Shown: positions 17,726-27,655, counted from the first letter of the stretch. The stretch is 64,000 bases of DNA from Flavobacterium sp. J372 (GCF_024699965.1 NZ_JAJOMZ010000004.1:2168001-2232000), one strand, 5' to 3'. Numbers and translations are program-made. Notes: generated from the letters alone by a model not told the origin.

Positions 17726-17764
17726 AAATAAACGGTGAACCTGTGAAAGGTTCACCGTTTATTT
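17726..17764 (+). terminator. Strong terminator after receptor
   Basis: Sixteen-base stem AAATAAACGGTGAACC / GGTTCACCGTTTATTT with a 7-base loop, 7 bases after the receptor stop. Confidence 0.85.
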
Positions 17765-17803
17765 GTAATTTACTGCTGCATTTCCCGTAAATAATTATTA
17801 CTC

Positions 17804-18677
17804 ATGCTACTGAACAAAAAAATTTCAATACTGTATTTCATACGACAGATCAAGTTCCAGATACTCTTCATAGTACTTTTTGCCATTGCCATAGGCTTTG
17901 TGGACATGCACCCGTGGCTGAAAGGGGTGACTGTGCCAGTCGGCATCCCTGCGCTTTTGGGTACGGCAGTATCGCTACTGCTGGCCTTCAGGACATCACA
18001 GTCCTACGAGCGTTGGTGGGAAGCGAGGATCATTTGGGGTGCCATCGTCAATGACTCACGTACACTGGTGCGACTCTCGCTGCAATTCCTTCCGAAAGAG
18101 GAGGCAGGCCAAATGGCACTGCGCCAGGTCATTTGGGTGTATTCCCTTTCGGAATCACTCCGGAGGCAGCCGTTTTCAGGTTTTGTGGTTAGCTATCTGG
18201 AAAGAGAAGGGATTAAGGCGACAAACATACCCAATGCGCTGCTCGACAGGCATTCCGAACAGATAAAAGCTGCTACCGGCAAGGGGCAGGTATCGGATTT
18301 CGGGCAGATACAGCTCAATGAGATCATAACGCGGTTGTGTGACAGCATGGGACGGTGCGAACGCATCAAGAACACCGTTTTCCCCCGCTCCTATAGTGTA
18401 TTGCTGCATACGCTGATTTACGTGTTTGCTGCGATGCTACCCTTCGGGCTGGATGATGAGCAGCTTGTGGTGGAGATCATACTGACCATACTTATCCCGA
18501 TAATCTTCCTATCGATTGAGAAAACGGCCATCATCATGCAGGATCCTTTTGAGAATTCACCGGCGGATACCCCCCATGACCAAATTGTGCCAGACCATAG
18601 AGACCAACCTGACAGAAATGTGTGGTATGGAAAAAGTCACCAATACGGTGGAAACTACAGGCTACTACCAGATGTAA
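17804..18677 (+). CDS. Bestrophin family channel, 3' frame broken
   Basis: About 290 aa with hydrophobic segments near residues 18-35, 44-64, 200-220 and 225-245. The family motif FRTSQSYERWWEARIIWGAI (about residues 64-83) identifies bestrophin (formerly UPF0187). Bacterial members form pentameric ion channels. Near the end, dropping one C from the C6 run at 18570-18575 restores DTPMTKLCQTIETNLTEM and a stop at 18675-18677, matching the family tail; the unrepaired frame runs to 18685. A second bestrophin lies at 46114-46980. Confidence 0.83.
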
Positions 18678-18698
18678 GCTGTTAAAAGCTCCGCTATG

Positions 18699-18875
18699 CT
18701 AATGTTCTACGTGCTGACGCAGGTGGGTTATGGCAATAGCAACCTGTAGTACAAGGAAAACGATAAGGAGTATGACCGCAAGCCAGATCAGGCCCATCTT
18801 GACCTTCCTCACGAGTTTTGCCTTTCTCCAAAAACTGGTTTTGGGGATGGCTTTTTTATGGTTGCGCTGTGCCAT
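18699..18875 (-). CDS. Small basic single-pass membrane protein
   Basis: A 58 aa protein, MAQRNHKKAIPKTSFWRKAK... then a hydrophobic helix (LIWLAVILLIVFLVLQVAIAI) and a His-containing tail. Strongly basic N terminus, then one membrane pass. No family recognised. It pairs with a similar small gene at 18929-19075 in the same orientation. Confidence 0.5.
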   Translation of the reverse strand: MAQRNHKKAIPKTSFWRKAKLVRKVKMGLIWLAVILLIVFLVLQVAIAITHLRQHVEH

Positions 18876-18928
18876 GGGAAGGCATTTTTAGTTAGGTCAA
18901 AAAGTAATGCCTACGCTGTGGCAGGGCA

Positions 18929-19075
18929 TTACAGCAGTATATAGATAAAAAAAAGGGATACGAGTACAAGGATAAATATAACAATCCTGTCCCGTGCATC
19001 TTTGTATTCACGGACTTTCGCTCCGTAGCGCGATTTGTTGTGGTGGGGCCTCGCGCCTTTTCTGTTACGCTTCAT
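18929..19075 (-). CDS. Small basic single-pass membrane protein
   Basis: A 48 aa protein beginning MKRNRKGARPHHNKSRYG and ending in a hydrophobic helix (IVIFILVLVSLFFIYILL). Same plan as the downstream gene at 18699-18875: basic cytoplasmic N terminus plus a C-terminal anchor. The upstream stretch to 19341 holds only intergenic sequence as far as I can see. Confidence 0.45.
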   Translation of the reverse strand: MKRNRKGARPHHNKSRYGAKVREYKDARDRIVIFILVLVSLFFIYILL

Positions 19076-19341
19076 CGGATTTAAGAGGATGGGTTTACGA
19101 AAACCGATAGTAAGCTCCCAAGCCTAAGGCCAACACCCAGGTCAACTATTACCTAAACCCTGGCATCTGGTCCTGTTCCGGCAAGGGAGCAGTACTACGG
19201 AGTAACAACTAAACTTAAAACATGATTAGGGTCATGGTTTTCTATGGGCAGGCTGCCAACTGCTTTGCCTCCCTGCTACACTATGAAAAACACCTTACTA
19301 ATTAACCAATCTGCAAGGAGGCAGCAGCCGGACCAACCAAC

Positions 19342-21327
19342 CTACTTATTTTTATACACCAGCAATCGCAGGGCATTGAATACGACAATTAATGTGGAGC
19401 CCTCGTGCGCCATTACCGCAGGCCCGATAGAGGCTACCCCTGCAATGGTAAGGGGTATCAGTACGGCCACGACGCCAAGGCTGATCCAGAGGTTCTGCTT
19501 TATTATGGCACGCGATTTTCTGCTCAGGCCGATGGCGAAAGGCAGCCCTTCCAGCTTATCGCCCATCAGGGCGATATCCGCGGTCTCCAAAGCGACATCG
19601 CTCCCAGCGGCTCCCATGGCGATGCCAACAGTGCTTTTGGCCATAGCCGGGGCATCGTTAACCCCATCGCCTACCATAGCTACCTTGCCATACTGCTTGT
19701 CCAGCTTTTCTACGGCAGCGACCTTGTCCTCCGGCATGAGGTTGCCCATGACTTCGGTCACCCCTATCTCTTTGGCTACGGCTTCCCCAACCTGCTGGTT
19801 GTCCCCGGTGAGCATGATCATCTGCTTTATGCCGATAGATTTCAGTTTTTCCAGTACGCCTTTGGCTTCCGGCCTGGCCACATCCATCAACGACAATATG
19901 CCGATGAATTTACCGTCATACTGTACGATCATCGTAGTGTTCCCTTCCTTTTCCAGTGCCGTCACCTTATCTTCAAGGTCTTTGCCAAGGCCTTTGTCCT
20001 TGAAGAGTGCCTTGTTGCCGATGAAGACTTCCTTGCCATCGAACTCGGCGCTAACCCCTTTGCCCACGATTCCCTTCACTTTGGACGCATCGCCCGTGGA
20101 GAGGTCGGGATATTTTTCCTGTACCCCTTTTACGATAGCGGCTGCAAGGGGGTGGTCGCTCTGCTTTTCCACCGCCACGGCAATCTGCAGGAAGTGCTGC
20201 TCATCGGCATCTTCCCAGGGAATGATATTGGTCAGCTTCGGCTTGCCTTCGGTAAGCGTACCGGTCTTATCAAATGCCACGGCTTCTAGATTGCCCAGGT
20301 CTTCAAGGGGCTTGCCCCCTTTTATGAGTACGCCGCCCCTTGCTGCGCGGGCTACCCCGCTGAGTACAGCGCTAGGTGTGGATATGGCTAGGGCACAAGG
20401 GCTTGCAGCCACCAGTACCGACATCGCCCTGTAAAAGCTTTTGCTGAACGGCTCATCGATTACCAGGAAAGCAAAGCACAGCACCACTACCAACACAAGT
20501 ACTGAGGGTACGAATATCTTTTCGAAACGGTCGGTGAAGAGCTGCGTCGGGGACTTCTGCTGCTCCACCTCATTGACCATTTTTATCAGCCTGGATATGG
20601 TAGAGTCCTGCGCTTTGCGTATGACCTTTACCTCTAGGGCGGAAGAGCCATTGATGGTACCGGCGAACACGCGGTTCTCCGGCTTGATGCTTTTTTCTTT
20701 GCTATAATCTTTCTGCAGGTCGTCAACCGGCTTTTTATCGACCGGAACGCTTTCCCCGGTAATGGGTGCCTGGTTGACGCTTCCCTCGCCTTTTACCACC
20801 ACACCGTCGGCAGGCACCTTGCTGTTGGGCTTTATGACGATGGTATCGCCAAGTTCAAGCTTTTCGATGGGCAGCTCCTCTTCCCTGCCGTCCCGTTTTA
20901 CGAGGGCTACAGGAGGTGCCAGGCTCGCAAGGGCCTCAATCGATTTCCGCGCTTTTGCCATGGCGTAATGCTCCAGGGCATGCCCGAGGCTGAACAGGAA
21001 GAGCAGGAGTGCGCCTTCGGCCCACTCGCCCAAAATCCCTGCACCCGCGGCTGCCACAAGCATAAGGGAATCGATCTCAAAAACACCTTTCTTTATATTT
21101 TCGATTGCTTCCTTAAGGGTAAAGAAGCCACCGAAGAAATAGGCGCCCCAATAAAAGGCATTGCTTACCCAGGAAGGCAGGCCTTCCGAAAAGGAAAGCC
21201 CATAGCCTGTACCCAGTAATAGTCCGGAAATAATGGCAAAGTATAATTCTGTATTCGCCCCGAAAATACCTCCGTGCTCATCGTTGTGGCCTTTTTCAGC
21301 CTCCAGTTTTTCTTTGTTGCTTTCCAT
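19342..21327 (-). CDS. P1B-type heavy-metal ATPase
   Basis: A complete 661 aa pump without an N-terminal HMA domain. Motifs in order: ITGES, AASPCALAIS (transmembrane Ser-Pro-Cys in place of CPC), DKTGTLTEGKP, QSDHPLA, MLTGDNQQ and VGDGVNDAPAMA. SPC-type P1B ATPases are a separate specificity group (often Co/Ni or Zn exporters); the substrate cannot be fixed here. It starts 18 bases after the CusB-like gene, as last gene of the efflux operon from 27454, so export from cytoplasm to periplasm would feed the RND system. Confidence 0.88.
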   Translation of the reverse strand: MESNKEKLEAEKGHNDEHGGIFGANTELYFAIISGLLLGTGYGLSFSEGLPSWVSNAFYWGAYFFGGFFTLKEAIENIKKGVFEIDSLMLVAAAGAGILGEWAEGALLLFLFSLGHALEHYAMAKARKSIEALASLAPPVALVKRDGREEELPIEKLELGDTIVIKPNSKVPADGVVVKGEGSVNQAPITGESVPVDKKPVDDLQKDYSKEKSIKPENRVFAGTINGSSALEVKVIRKAQDSTISRLIKMVNEVEQQKSPTQLFTDRFEKIFVPSVLVLVVVLCFAFLVIDEPFSKSFYRAMSVLVAASPCALAISTPSAVLSGVARAARGGVLIKGGKPLEDLGNLEAVAFDKTGTLTEGKPKLTNIIPWEDADEQHFLQIAVAVEKQSDHPLAAAIVKGVQEKYPDLSTGDASKVKGIVGKGVSAEFDGKEVFIGNKALFKDKGLGKDLEDKVTALEKEGNTTMIVQYDGKFIGILSLMDVARPEAKGVLEKLKSIGIKQMIMLTGDNQQVGEAVAKEIGVTEVMGNLMPEDKVAAVEKLDKQYGKVAMVGDGVNDAPAMAKSTVGIAMGAAGSDVALETADIALMGDKLEGLPFAIGLSRKSRAIIKQNLWISLGVVAVLIPLTIAGVASIGPAVMAHEGSTLIVVFNALRLLVYKNK

Positions 21328-21344
21328 ATCTTTATCTTTAAGTT

Positions 21345-22679
21345 TTAATGCGCGTGTCCTCCGCCGCCCGCGCTCTTGATCAGGTGGCTCTGGATATAAT
21401 AGGCTCCTTTAAGGACTATTTTTGCATCTTTCGGGATTTCCTGTAGTGGCGTTACCTGCACAAAACCAAGTTGTGAGGTACCTGTCTTCACCTCAATACG
21501 CTGGAAATGGAACATATTCCCCTCATCCTCATGTGCGTGCCCGTCGTCATGGGCATGTCCTTCTTTCTCATCGTGAGCATCTTCATGCCCATGCCCGTCA
21601 CCATGGTCGTGTCCCTCTTTCTCATCATGGCTTTCCTCTTTATGCCCTTCTTCAAGGATGAAGATGTATTCCCTTCCTTCTGCCCTCACAACCGCATCGG
21701 CAGGCAGCGCATTTACAGGCTTAGCGCCCACATCGATAAGCGCGTTCACGTACATTCCGGGGATCAGGGACGTTCCTGGGTTCAGGATTTCAGCATGTAC
21801 GGCTACCGATTTGGTATCGTTCTCGAAAGACTGGCTGATGTTGAATACCCTGCCTTTGATTTCCGTATTATCCTGGTTGGTCAGTACAAAGCGTACGGTC
21901 TGTCCCGGCTTTACCTTCCCAAGGTCTTTTTCGTATACCAAAAGGTCCACATGGAGCTTGGAATTGTCAACGATGCTCAATAGCGGCTTGCCCACCTCGG
22001 CATTACTGCCAATCTTGATATTGATATTCGTAACACTTCCTGAAATTGGGGCTACAAGCGGCATAGAGCCGGTTGCCGAAGAGCTGCTCAGGTTCATCAG
22101 CGAAAGCTGTTTACCTAGAGAGGCAAACCTTGCTTTTTCAGTCTCGTAGTCCGCTTTGGTACGCTGGAAGACCTTTTTGGAATTCACGTTCTCCTCACTA
22201 AGGGTCTTCTGCCTCTCGAATTCAAGCTTCAGGAACTCCAGGTTGCTCTTGGAGGTAATATAGGACTCTTGCAGCCTGGCAAATTCCGGGCTCTCTACCG
22301 TGGCAAGGACCTGCCCTTTGCGCACCTGCTGCCCTTCGATGACATTGATCCTGCTTACCACACCGGTAACATGCACCGATACATCGGCCTGGTTTTGAGG
22401 GGGCAGTTCCGTATAGCCGTTGGCATTTACCACCTCGCTGAGATTCTTTTGGGCGAAGGTTCCCAGCTCAATATTGGCAGCCTTGAACTGCGCTTCATTC
22501 AATTCCACTTCTTTTGCAGCCGAGCTGCTTTCTTCTTTTTCCTTTTCCCCCCCGGCATGCTCTTCATGGTTGTGCTCATCTTCGGCTACCGTGTTGCGCA
22601 AAAGGAAATAATCAAGGGCAAAAACCGCGGCAAGGCCCAGGATGATATAGATAACGATTTTAAAATTTATTTTTTTCAT
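21345..22679 (-). CDS. RND efflux periplasmic adaptor (CusB/CzcB-like), His-rich
   Basis: A 444 aa membrane-fusion protein: N-terminal anchor (residues 5-25), a His/Glu-rich segment (EDEHNHEEHAGG), barrel-sandwich and alpha-hairpin regions (VEGQQVRKGQVLATVESPEF, residues about 115-135), a beta-barrel, a long His/Asp repeat region near residues 345-395, and the tail GGGGHAH. The His-rich loops are typical of zinc/cobalt or copper/silver adaptors and may capture metal. It follows the CusA-type pump gene by 9 bases. Confidence 0.88.
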   Translation of the reverse strand: MKKINFKIVIYIILGLAAVFALDYFLLRNTVAEDEHNHEEHAGGEKEKEESSSAAKEVELNEAQFKAANIELGTFAQKNLSEVVNANGYTELPPQNQADVSVHVTGVVSRINVIEGQQVRKGQVLATVESPEFARLQESYITSKSNLEFLKLEFERQKTLSEENVNSKKVFQRTKADYETEKARFASLGKQLSLMNLSSSSATGSMPLVAPISGSVTNINIKIGSNAEVGKPLLSIVDNSKLHVDLLVYEKDLGKVKPGQTVRFVLTNQDNTEIKGRVFNISQSFENDTKSVAVHAEILNPGTSLIPGMYVNALIDVGAKPVNALPADAVVRAEGREYIFILEEGHKEESHDEKEGHDHGDGHGHEDAHDEKEGHAHDDGHAHEDEGNMFHFQRIEVKTGTSQLGFVQVTPLQEIPKDAKIVLKGAYYIQSHLIKSAGGGGHAH

Positions 22680-22688
22680 GGGATGATA

Positions 22689-25600
22689 TTATAGGTTAAG
22701 CAGGTACTGAAGGTTGATAACAGCCTGGTTGTAATTATTGATGGCGTCAATGTAATTGATCCTGATGGCAAGGGCCGTCTCCAGTCCCTGCACGTACTCC
22801 ACGTAGCTGATATCGCCGTTCTGGTACGCTTTGGTGGCATTGCCGGATATGGTATTGGCATTAGGGAGCGCTGTTCCTGTGTAATACTCCAGCATTGAGC
22901 GGAAGGTTTCCAGCTGCTTTTTCTCTTGTTCAAAACTGCTTACGAGCTGTGTCCTTGTATAGGCGGCATTGGCCTGTTGGACTTCGATATTGGTTTTGGC
23001 TGCCTTAACGCGGGCTGATGAAGCGCCCCAGAAAAGCGGTACGCTGATACCTACCGAGAATCCCTGGAAACGCAATGTGTTATCATAATATGTGCTTACG
23101 CCATTAAAATCCTGGTTGCCTGTGAGTGACTGTATGAAGTAACCCGCAGTAAGGTCAGGCATCAACAGGGAACCTTCAGCCCTTCTCTCGGCTTTCGCTA
23201 CATTCACCTGCTGCTCCGCAAGCAACAGGGTGCTGTTCTGCCTGAGTGCCGTAGAATCCTGCAATGTGGCAAAAACGCTGGCAGTATATTGTTCCGTACC
23301 GGAAACTATAACATCGCCATCCAGCTGCAACAGGGCTTTAAGCCGTAGTTTTTCCGCTTCGATAAGCGCATTGTTACGCTTGATCTGCTGCTGTAGTTCC
23401 TGCTGCTTGGCCTTGGCTGTCGTATTCTCGAGTGATCCGGTCTCCCCAGTCTGGAACTTCAGTTCGGCCGAGCGGACGAATTGCTGCATAAGCTTGTTCT
23501 GCTCCTCCAGCACTTTGTTGAGTTCCATATAGTAGAGCATGGTATTCCAGCTTTGGCGTATCGAATAAGTTACTTCCTGGCGGGTCTGGCTCAGCCTGAG
23601 CTCGCCTGCCTTAACGTTCTCCATAAGGACTTTCCGGCGTGCGCCTATCTGGAAAGGGCTGATGGTCTGCGAAACGCTGAGGTTCTTATCCTGTGCACGG
23701 GTATTGATCTGCCCGAAGGTACCGTTGAGTTCGGTCTTGGGAAGGTCGAAAGCTGTACCGCGCAACTGCTGTTGGCGCGTTACATCCAGCGTGGATGCCT
23801 GTATGGCACCATTATTTTTTACACCTGTGGCGATTGCCTGGTCCAGGGTCATCGGCTGTTGCGCCTGCGATAGGAAGGGTAGCAGCAATAAGGCCACAAC
23901 AGCTAGTTTTCCTGCGCCTTTCGGAGCACCGCCCTTGATTCCCCTTTCGAAATAATAGTACAATATAGGAAGTACCACAAGCGTAAGGAGCGTGGCAGTG
24001 ATAAGCCCCCCTATAACCACTGTTGCCAAAGGCTTTTGCACCTCCGCACCTGCTCCGGTGCTGAGTGCCATCGGCAGGAAGCCCAGGGATGCCACTGCTG
24101 CTGTAAGCAGTACCGGCCTTAGCCTTACCTTTGTACCTTCCTTGATGCGTTCATAAATATCGTTCATGCCTTCGAGTTTTAGCTGGTTGAAATAAGCTAT
24201 CAGTACGATGCCGTTTAGCACTGCCACACCAAAGAGGGCAATGAAGCCGACACCGGCCGAAATACTGAACGGCATGCCGCGCAGCCATAGGGCGAATACG
24301 CCCCCGATAGCCGAGAGTGGTATCGCGGTGAATATCAGTATGGATTGCTTAACCGACTTGAATGTGAAGTAAAGCAATACGAATATCAGTCCAAGCGCTA
24401 CAGGCACTGCCACCATCAGGCGCTTGTTGGCCTGCTGAAGGTTTTCGAACTGTCCGCCATAGGTCGTGTAATACCCTGCCGGCAGTTTCAGGCTCTTGTC
24501 CAGTTTCGCCTGTATATCCTTGACAACGCTCTGCACGTCACGCCCGCGGACATTGAAGCCTACCACGATGCGGCGGCGGCCTTCCTCACGGCTGATCTGC
24601 ATCGGGCCGTCCTCAAACTGGATGTCGGCTACCTGCTCCAATGGTATCTGGCTGCCCGAAGGTAATGTGACATAGAGTGATTTGAGGTTGTTTATGTCTT
24701 GCCTCTTATCTTCTGCAAGCCTTACCACTAGGTCGAACCGCTTTTCGCCTTCATAGACGGTACCGGCAGCCTCGCCTGCAAAGCCCATCCTGACTACCCT
24801 GTTCATATCGCCAACGTTTAATCCATATAACGCCAGCTTGTCTTTGTTGTATTTAACGGTGATTTGCGGAAGCCCGGCCACCCTTTCTGCCCTGGCATCC
24901 GTAACGCCCGGTACGCCTTGTATAAGGCCCATCACCTCATCGCCTGCGCTCACAAGGCGGTCAATATCCTCCCCGAATATCTTGATGGCGACATCGCTTC
25001 GCACGCCCGTCATAAGCTCGTTCATACGCATCTGTACCGGCTGGGAGAATTCGGTGGTTGCACCCGGGATCTCTTCAAGGGCTTCTTCCATCTTAGCCAT
25101 AAGCTCTTCTTTAGTTTCAGCCGAAGTCCATTCGTCCTTATCTTTCATGATGATGATCATATCGCCTGCTTCCATCGGCATTGGGTCCGTCGGTATCTCG
25201 GCGCTACCTATTTTGGTAACGATCATTTTTATCTCAGGGAATTTCGCGCGCAATATCTGCTCGGCTTTGGTTGTGGCCTCAATCTCCTGCGACAGCGAAC
25301 TGCCCGAAGAGATGATAAGGTGGGTAGCGATATCGCCCTCGTCAAGTGTAGGGATGAACTCCCCACCCATAGTACTGAATATGTAGAGTGCAATGGCAAA
25401 TAGCCCTATTGAGGCTGCGATCACTATCTTTTTAGCGTTGAGCGCTGCGTTCAAAAGCGGCCTGTACACCCTGTACGCCGCAGCGATGATCTTATCGCTG
25501 ATGTTCGGCGTATGCCCTGTGGCTTTTTTAAGCACCAGCGAGCTCATCATTGGTACGTAGGTCAATGACAGTATGAAAGCGCCAAGGATGGCAAACGATA

Positions 25601-27035
25601 CTGTAAGCGCCATAGGGCCGAACATCTTGCCTTCGGTCCCGGTAAGGGCAAGGATCGGTAAATAAACGATAAGGATGATGATCTCACCAAAGGCAGCGCT
25701 GCTCCTTATCTTGGATGCTGCGCCATACACCTCTTCGTTCATCTGGTCCTGGGTGAGCTTTGCTTTCTTCTTGACCTCCAGCCTATGGATGATGGCCTCG
25801 ACAATGATCACGGCACCATCGACAATAATACCGAAGTCAATCGCGCCAAGGCTCATAAGGTTGCCCGATACCCCAAAGAATTTCATCATGCTGATGGCAA
25901 ACAGGAGCGCGAGCGGGATCACTGAAGCCACGACAAGGCCGGCCCTCCAGTTTCCAAGCAGCAATACCAGTATGAAAATTACGATAAGGGCGCCCTCTAT
26001 AAGGTTGGTCTGTACTGTACCGATGGCATTGTCAACAAGCTTGGTACGGTCAAGGAAAGGTTCTATGGCAACGCCTTCCGGCAGTGATTTCTTGATCTGC
26101 TCGATTTTTTCCTTTACGCGGTCCACCACCTGGCCGCTGTTCTCGCCCTTGAGCATCATAACCATACCGGTTACTTCCTCTCCTTTTCCATCCTTGGTGG
26201 TAGCACCGTAACGGATACCACCGCCAATCTGTACTTTGGCAACATCACGTACCAATACCGGTACATTGCCCTTGTTTTTGATGACGATCTTATTGATATC
26301 GTCCATACCGCTTACCATACCAATCCCCCTGATGAAGTAGGCATACGGTTTCTTATCGATATAGGCGCCTCCTGTGTTCTCGTTATTGGACTCTAGTGCC
26401 GCAAATATCTCAGCGATGGTGACATCCATGGCTTTAAGCCTGTCCGGGTCCACCGCGATTTCGTATTGCTTAAGCGAGCCGCCCAGGGTATTCACCTCAG
26501 CTACACCTGGCGTACCAATGAGCTGCGGCTTGATGATCCAGTCCTGTATGGTACGCAGCTGTGTCGCGTCAAATTTCTTCTCGTACCCTTTTTTCGGGAA
26601 AACTACATATTGGTAAATTTCCCCTAATCCAGTACTGATTGGGGCCATCTCGGGCGTACCGAGGTTTTTAGGAATAACATTCTCGGCTTCTTTGAGGCGT
26701 TCCGATATTTGTGCCCTGGCCCAGTACAGGTCGGTATCCTCTTCGAATACGACCGTTACCACGCTGAGGCCGAAACGGCTCACCGAACGCAGCTCCACAA
26801 TTTCAGGGATCGGCTTAACGGATTGCTCAATGGGATAGGTTATGAATTGCTCAACATCCTGGGTGGCCAGCGATGGCGATGTTGTAATGATTTGCACCTG
26901 ATTGTTCGTGATATCAGGCAGGGCATCAATAGGCAGGTTCGAAAGCGAATACGCGCCTGTAATTATTAATGCTATGGTGAAAAGACCAATAATGAATTTA
27001 TTATTGATACTAAAATGAATGACTTTATCTAACAT
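22689..27035 (-). CDS. CusA/CzcA-type RND pump fused to TolC-like outer-membrane factor
   Basis: A 1448 aa fusion. Residues 1 to about 1035 are a heavy-metal RND pump (NLPIDALPDITNNQVQI near the N terminus, DFGIIVDGAVIIVEAI in TM4 region, twelve membrane segments, LTLVVLPILYYYFERG near the end). Residues from about 1065 are a TolC/CusC-like outer-membrane factor (MTLDQAIATGVKNNGAI and repeated coiled-coil helices). Between them lies a hydrophobic stretch LAVVALLLLPFLSQAQQ that looks like a retained signal peptide. Such fusions are known in Bacteroidetes. Export of Cu/Ag or Co/Zn/Cd across both membranes is the likely role; CusB-like and P1B genes follow. Confidence 0.9.
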   Translation of the reverse strand: MLDKVIHFSINNKFIIGLFTIALIITGAYSLSNLPIDALPDITNNQVQIITTSPSLATQDVEQFITYPIEQSVKPIPEIVELRSVSRFGLSVVTVVFEEDTDLYWARAQISERLKEAENVIPKNLGTPEMAPISTGLGEIYQYVVFPKKGYEKKFDATQLRTIQDWIIKPQLIGTPGVAEVNTLGGSLKQYEIAVDPDRLKAMDVTIAEIFAALESNNENTGGAYIDKKPYAYFIRGIGMVSGMDDINKIVIKNKGNVPVLVRDVAKVQIGGGIRYGATTKDGKGEEVTGMVMMLKGENSGQVVDRVKEKIEQIKKSLPEGVAIEPFLDRTKLVDNAIGTVQTNLIEGALIVIFILVLLLGNWRAGLVVASVIPLALLFAISMMKFFGVSGNLMSLGAIDFGIIVDGAVIIVEAIIHRLEVKKKAKLTQDQMNEEVYGAASKIRSSAAFGEIIILIVYLPILALTGTEGKMFGPMALTVSFAILGAFILSLTYVPMMSSLVLKKATGHTPNISDKIIAAAYRVYRPLLNAALNAKKIVIAASIGLFAIALYIFSTMGGEFIPTLDEGDIATHLIISSGSSLSQEIEATTKAEQILRAKFPEIKMIVTKIGSAEIPTDPMPMEAGDMIIIMKDKDEWTSAETKEELMAKMEEALEEIPGATTEFSQPVQMRMNELMTGVRSDVAIKIFGEDIDRLVSAGDEVMGLIQGVPGVTDARAERVAGLPQITVKYNKDKLALYGLNVGDMNRVVRMGFAGEAAGTVYEGEKRFDLVVRLAEDKRQDINNLKSLYVTLPSGSQIPLEQVADIQFEDGPMQISREEGRRRIVVGFNVRGRDVQSVVKDIQAKLDKSLKLPAGYYTTYGGQFENLQQANKRLMVAVPVALGLIFVLLYFTFKSVKQSILIFTAIPLSAIGGVFALWLRGMPFSISAGVGFIALFGVAVLNGIVLIAYFNQLKLEGMNDIYERIKEGTKVRLRPVLLTAAVASLGFLPMALSTGAGAEVQKPLATVVIGGLITATLLTLVVLPILYYYFERGIKGGAPKGAGKLAVVALLLLPFLSQAQQPMTLDQAIATGVKNNGAIQASTLDVTRQQQLRGTAFDLPKTELNGTFGQINTRAQDKNLSVSQTISPFQIGARRKVLMENVKAGELRLSQTRQEVTYSIRQSWNTMLYYMELNKVLEEQNKLMQQFVRSAELKFQTGETGSLENTTAKAKQQELQQQIKRNNALIEAEKLRLKALLQLDGDVIVSGTEQYTASVFATLQDSTALRQNSTLLLAEQQVNVAKAERRAEGSLLMPDLTAGYFIQSLTGNQDFNGVSTYYDNTLRFQGFSVGISVPLFWGASSARVKAAKTNIEVQQANAAYTRTQLVSSFEQEKKQLETFRSMLEYYTGTALPNANTISGNATKAYQNGDISYVEYVQGLETALAIRINYIDAINNYNQAVINLQYLLNL

Positions 27036-27115
27036 TTGATGTCAATTAATATAATGTATGAGTGACAGGCATGGCTTATGGCCATGCAATTCCTACCGGC
27101 TCATCGCCGGCAACA

Positions 27116-27454
27116 TTATACTAACTGGGGCGGTTGCCAGATGGCACCGTAAAAGTCGGATTTGAAGGAGGTATAGAAATTTGATATTTCTGTAGTCGTG
27201 TTTTCAGTATCGAAGAACTGGATGTCAAGTGCAGGATGCACTACTATTGCTATTACGCAGCTGCTGCAAATGCAGAACGGCGTACAGATTTCCATCTGGT
27301 GATGGTCATCGTCATTGTCCTTCTCTTTACCATGGCCGGATTGCTCAATAGCGATGCTGCCGTTGCTTGCATGCGCTTCGCTGCAAGGCAACGCCATCAG
27401 CACTATAAGATAGACTGAAAAGCTGTATAATAGTATTTGCTTAATCCTGTTCAC
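27116..27454 (-). CDS. DUF6660-like small secreted Cys/His protein
   Basis: A 112 aa protein with a signal region (residues 5-27), a His/Asp-rich part (HGKEKDNDDDHHQMEI), a Cys cluster (CTPFCICSSC) and the C terminus AIWQPPQLV. This matches the DUF6660-type proteins found upstream of metal-efflux operons in Flavobacteria. It is first gene of the efflux operon and divergent from the response regulator, with two copies of the shared box between. A periplasmic metal-binding role is inferred. Confidence 0.75.
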   Translation of the reverse strand: MNRIKQILLYSFSVYLIVLMALPCSEAHASNGSIAIEQSGHGKEKDNDDDHHQMEICTPFCICSSCVIAIVVHPALDIQFFDTENTTTEISNFYTSFKSDFYGAIWQPPQLV

Positions 27455-27561
27455 TTTAACAAATATACATTTTTTTCGATTACGGGATAAAATTTAATGG
27501 CCATTTGAAAATAATCCATCACGGCAGGCGTATCTTTTTTTTGCAGACAAAGTAAGGGAGC

Positions 27562-27584
27562 AAATTTGAAGGAATTCTGTAGCG
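27562..27584 (+). promoter_or_regulatory. Conserved 23-bp box, site 2
   Basis: Differs from site 1 at a single base over 23; contains GAAGGAATTCTGTAGCG. It lies in the divergent region between the efflux operon and the response regulator gene. Confidence 0.62.
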
Positions 27585-27615
27585 ATAGGCAGAATTCGAA
27601 AAAAATATAATCGTG

Positions 27616-27637
27616 GCACAGATTTCCTTCAAAATTT
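27616..27637 (-). promoter_or_regulatory. Conserved box, inverted near-copy (site 2b)
   Basis: The minus strand reads TTTTGAAGGAAATCTGTGC, close to sites 1 and 2 and facing site 2 across about 31 bases. The paired arrangement 19 bases before the response regulator ATG fits autoregulation. Confidence 0.5.
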
Positions 27638-27655
27638 AAACCTAACTTGGTTGTC

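Noticed and set aside
19244..20434. Long plus-strand frame of about 396 codons over the P1B ATPase
   Set aside because: It is Ser/Thr/Pro/Ala-rich shadow of the ATPase, whose motifs are all intact on the minus strand.
21507..21660. Tandem DNA repeat in the CusB-like gene
   Set aside because: The repetitive bases simply encode the His/Asp/Glu-rich metal-binding loop.
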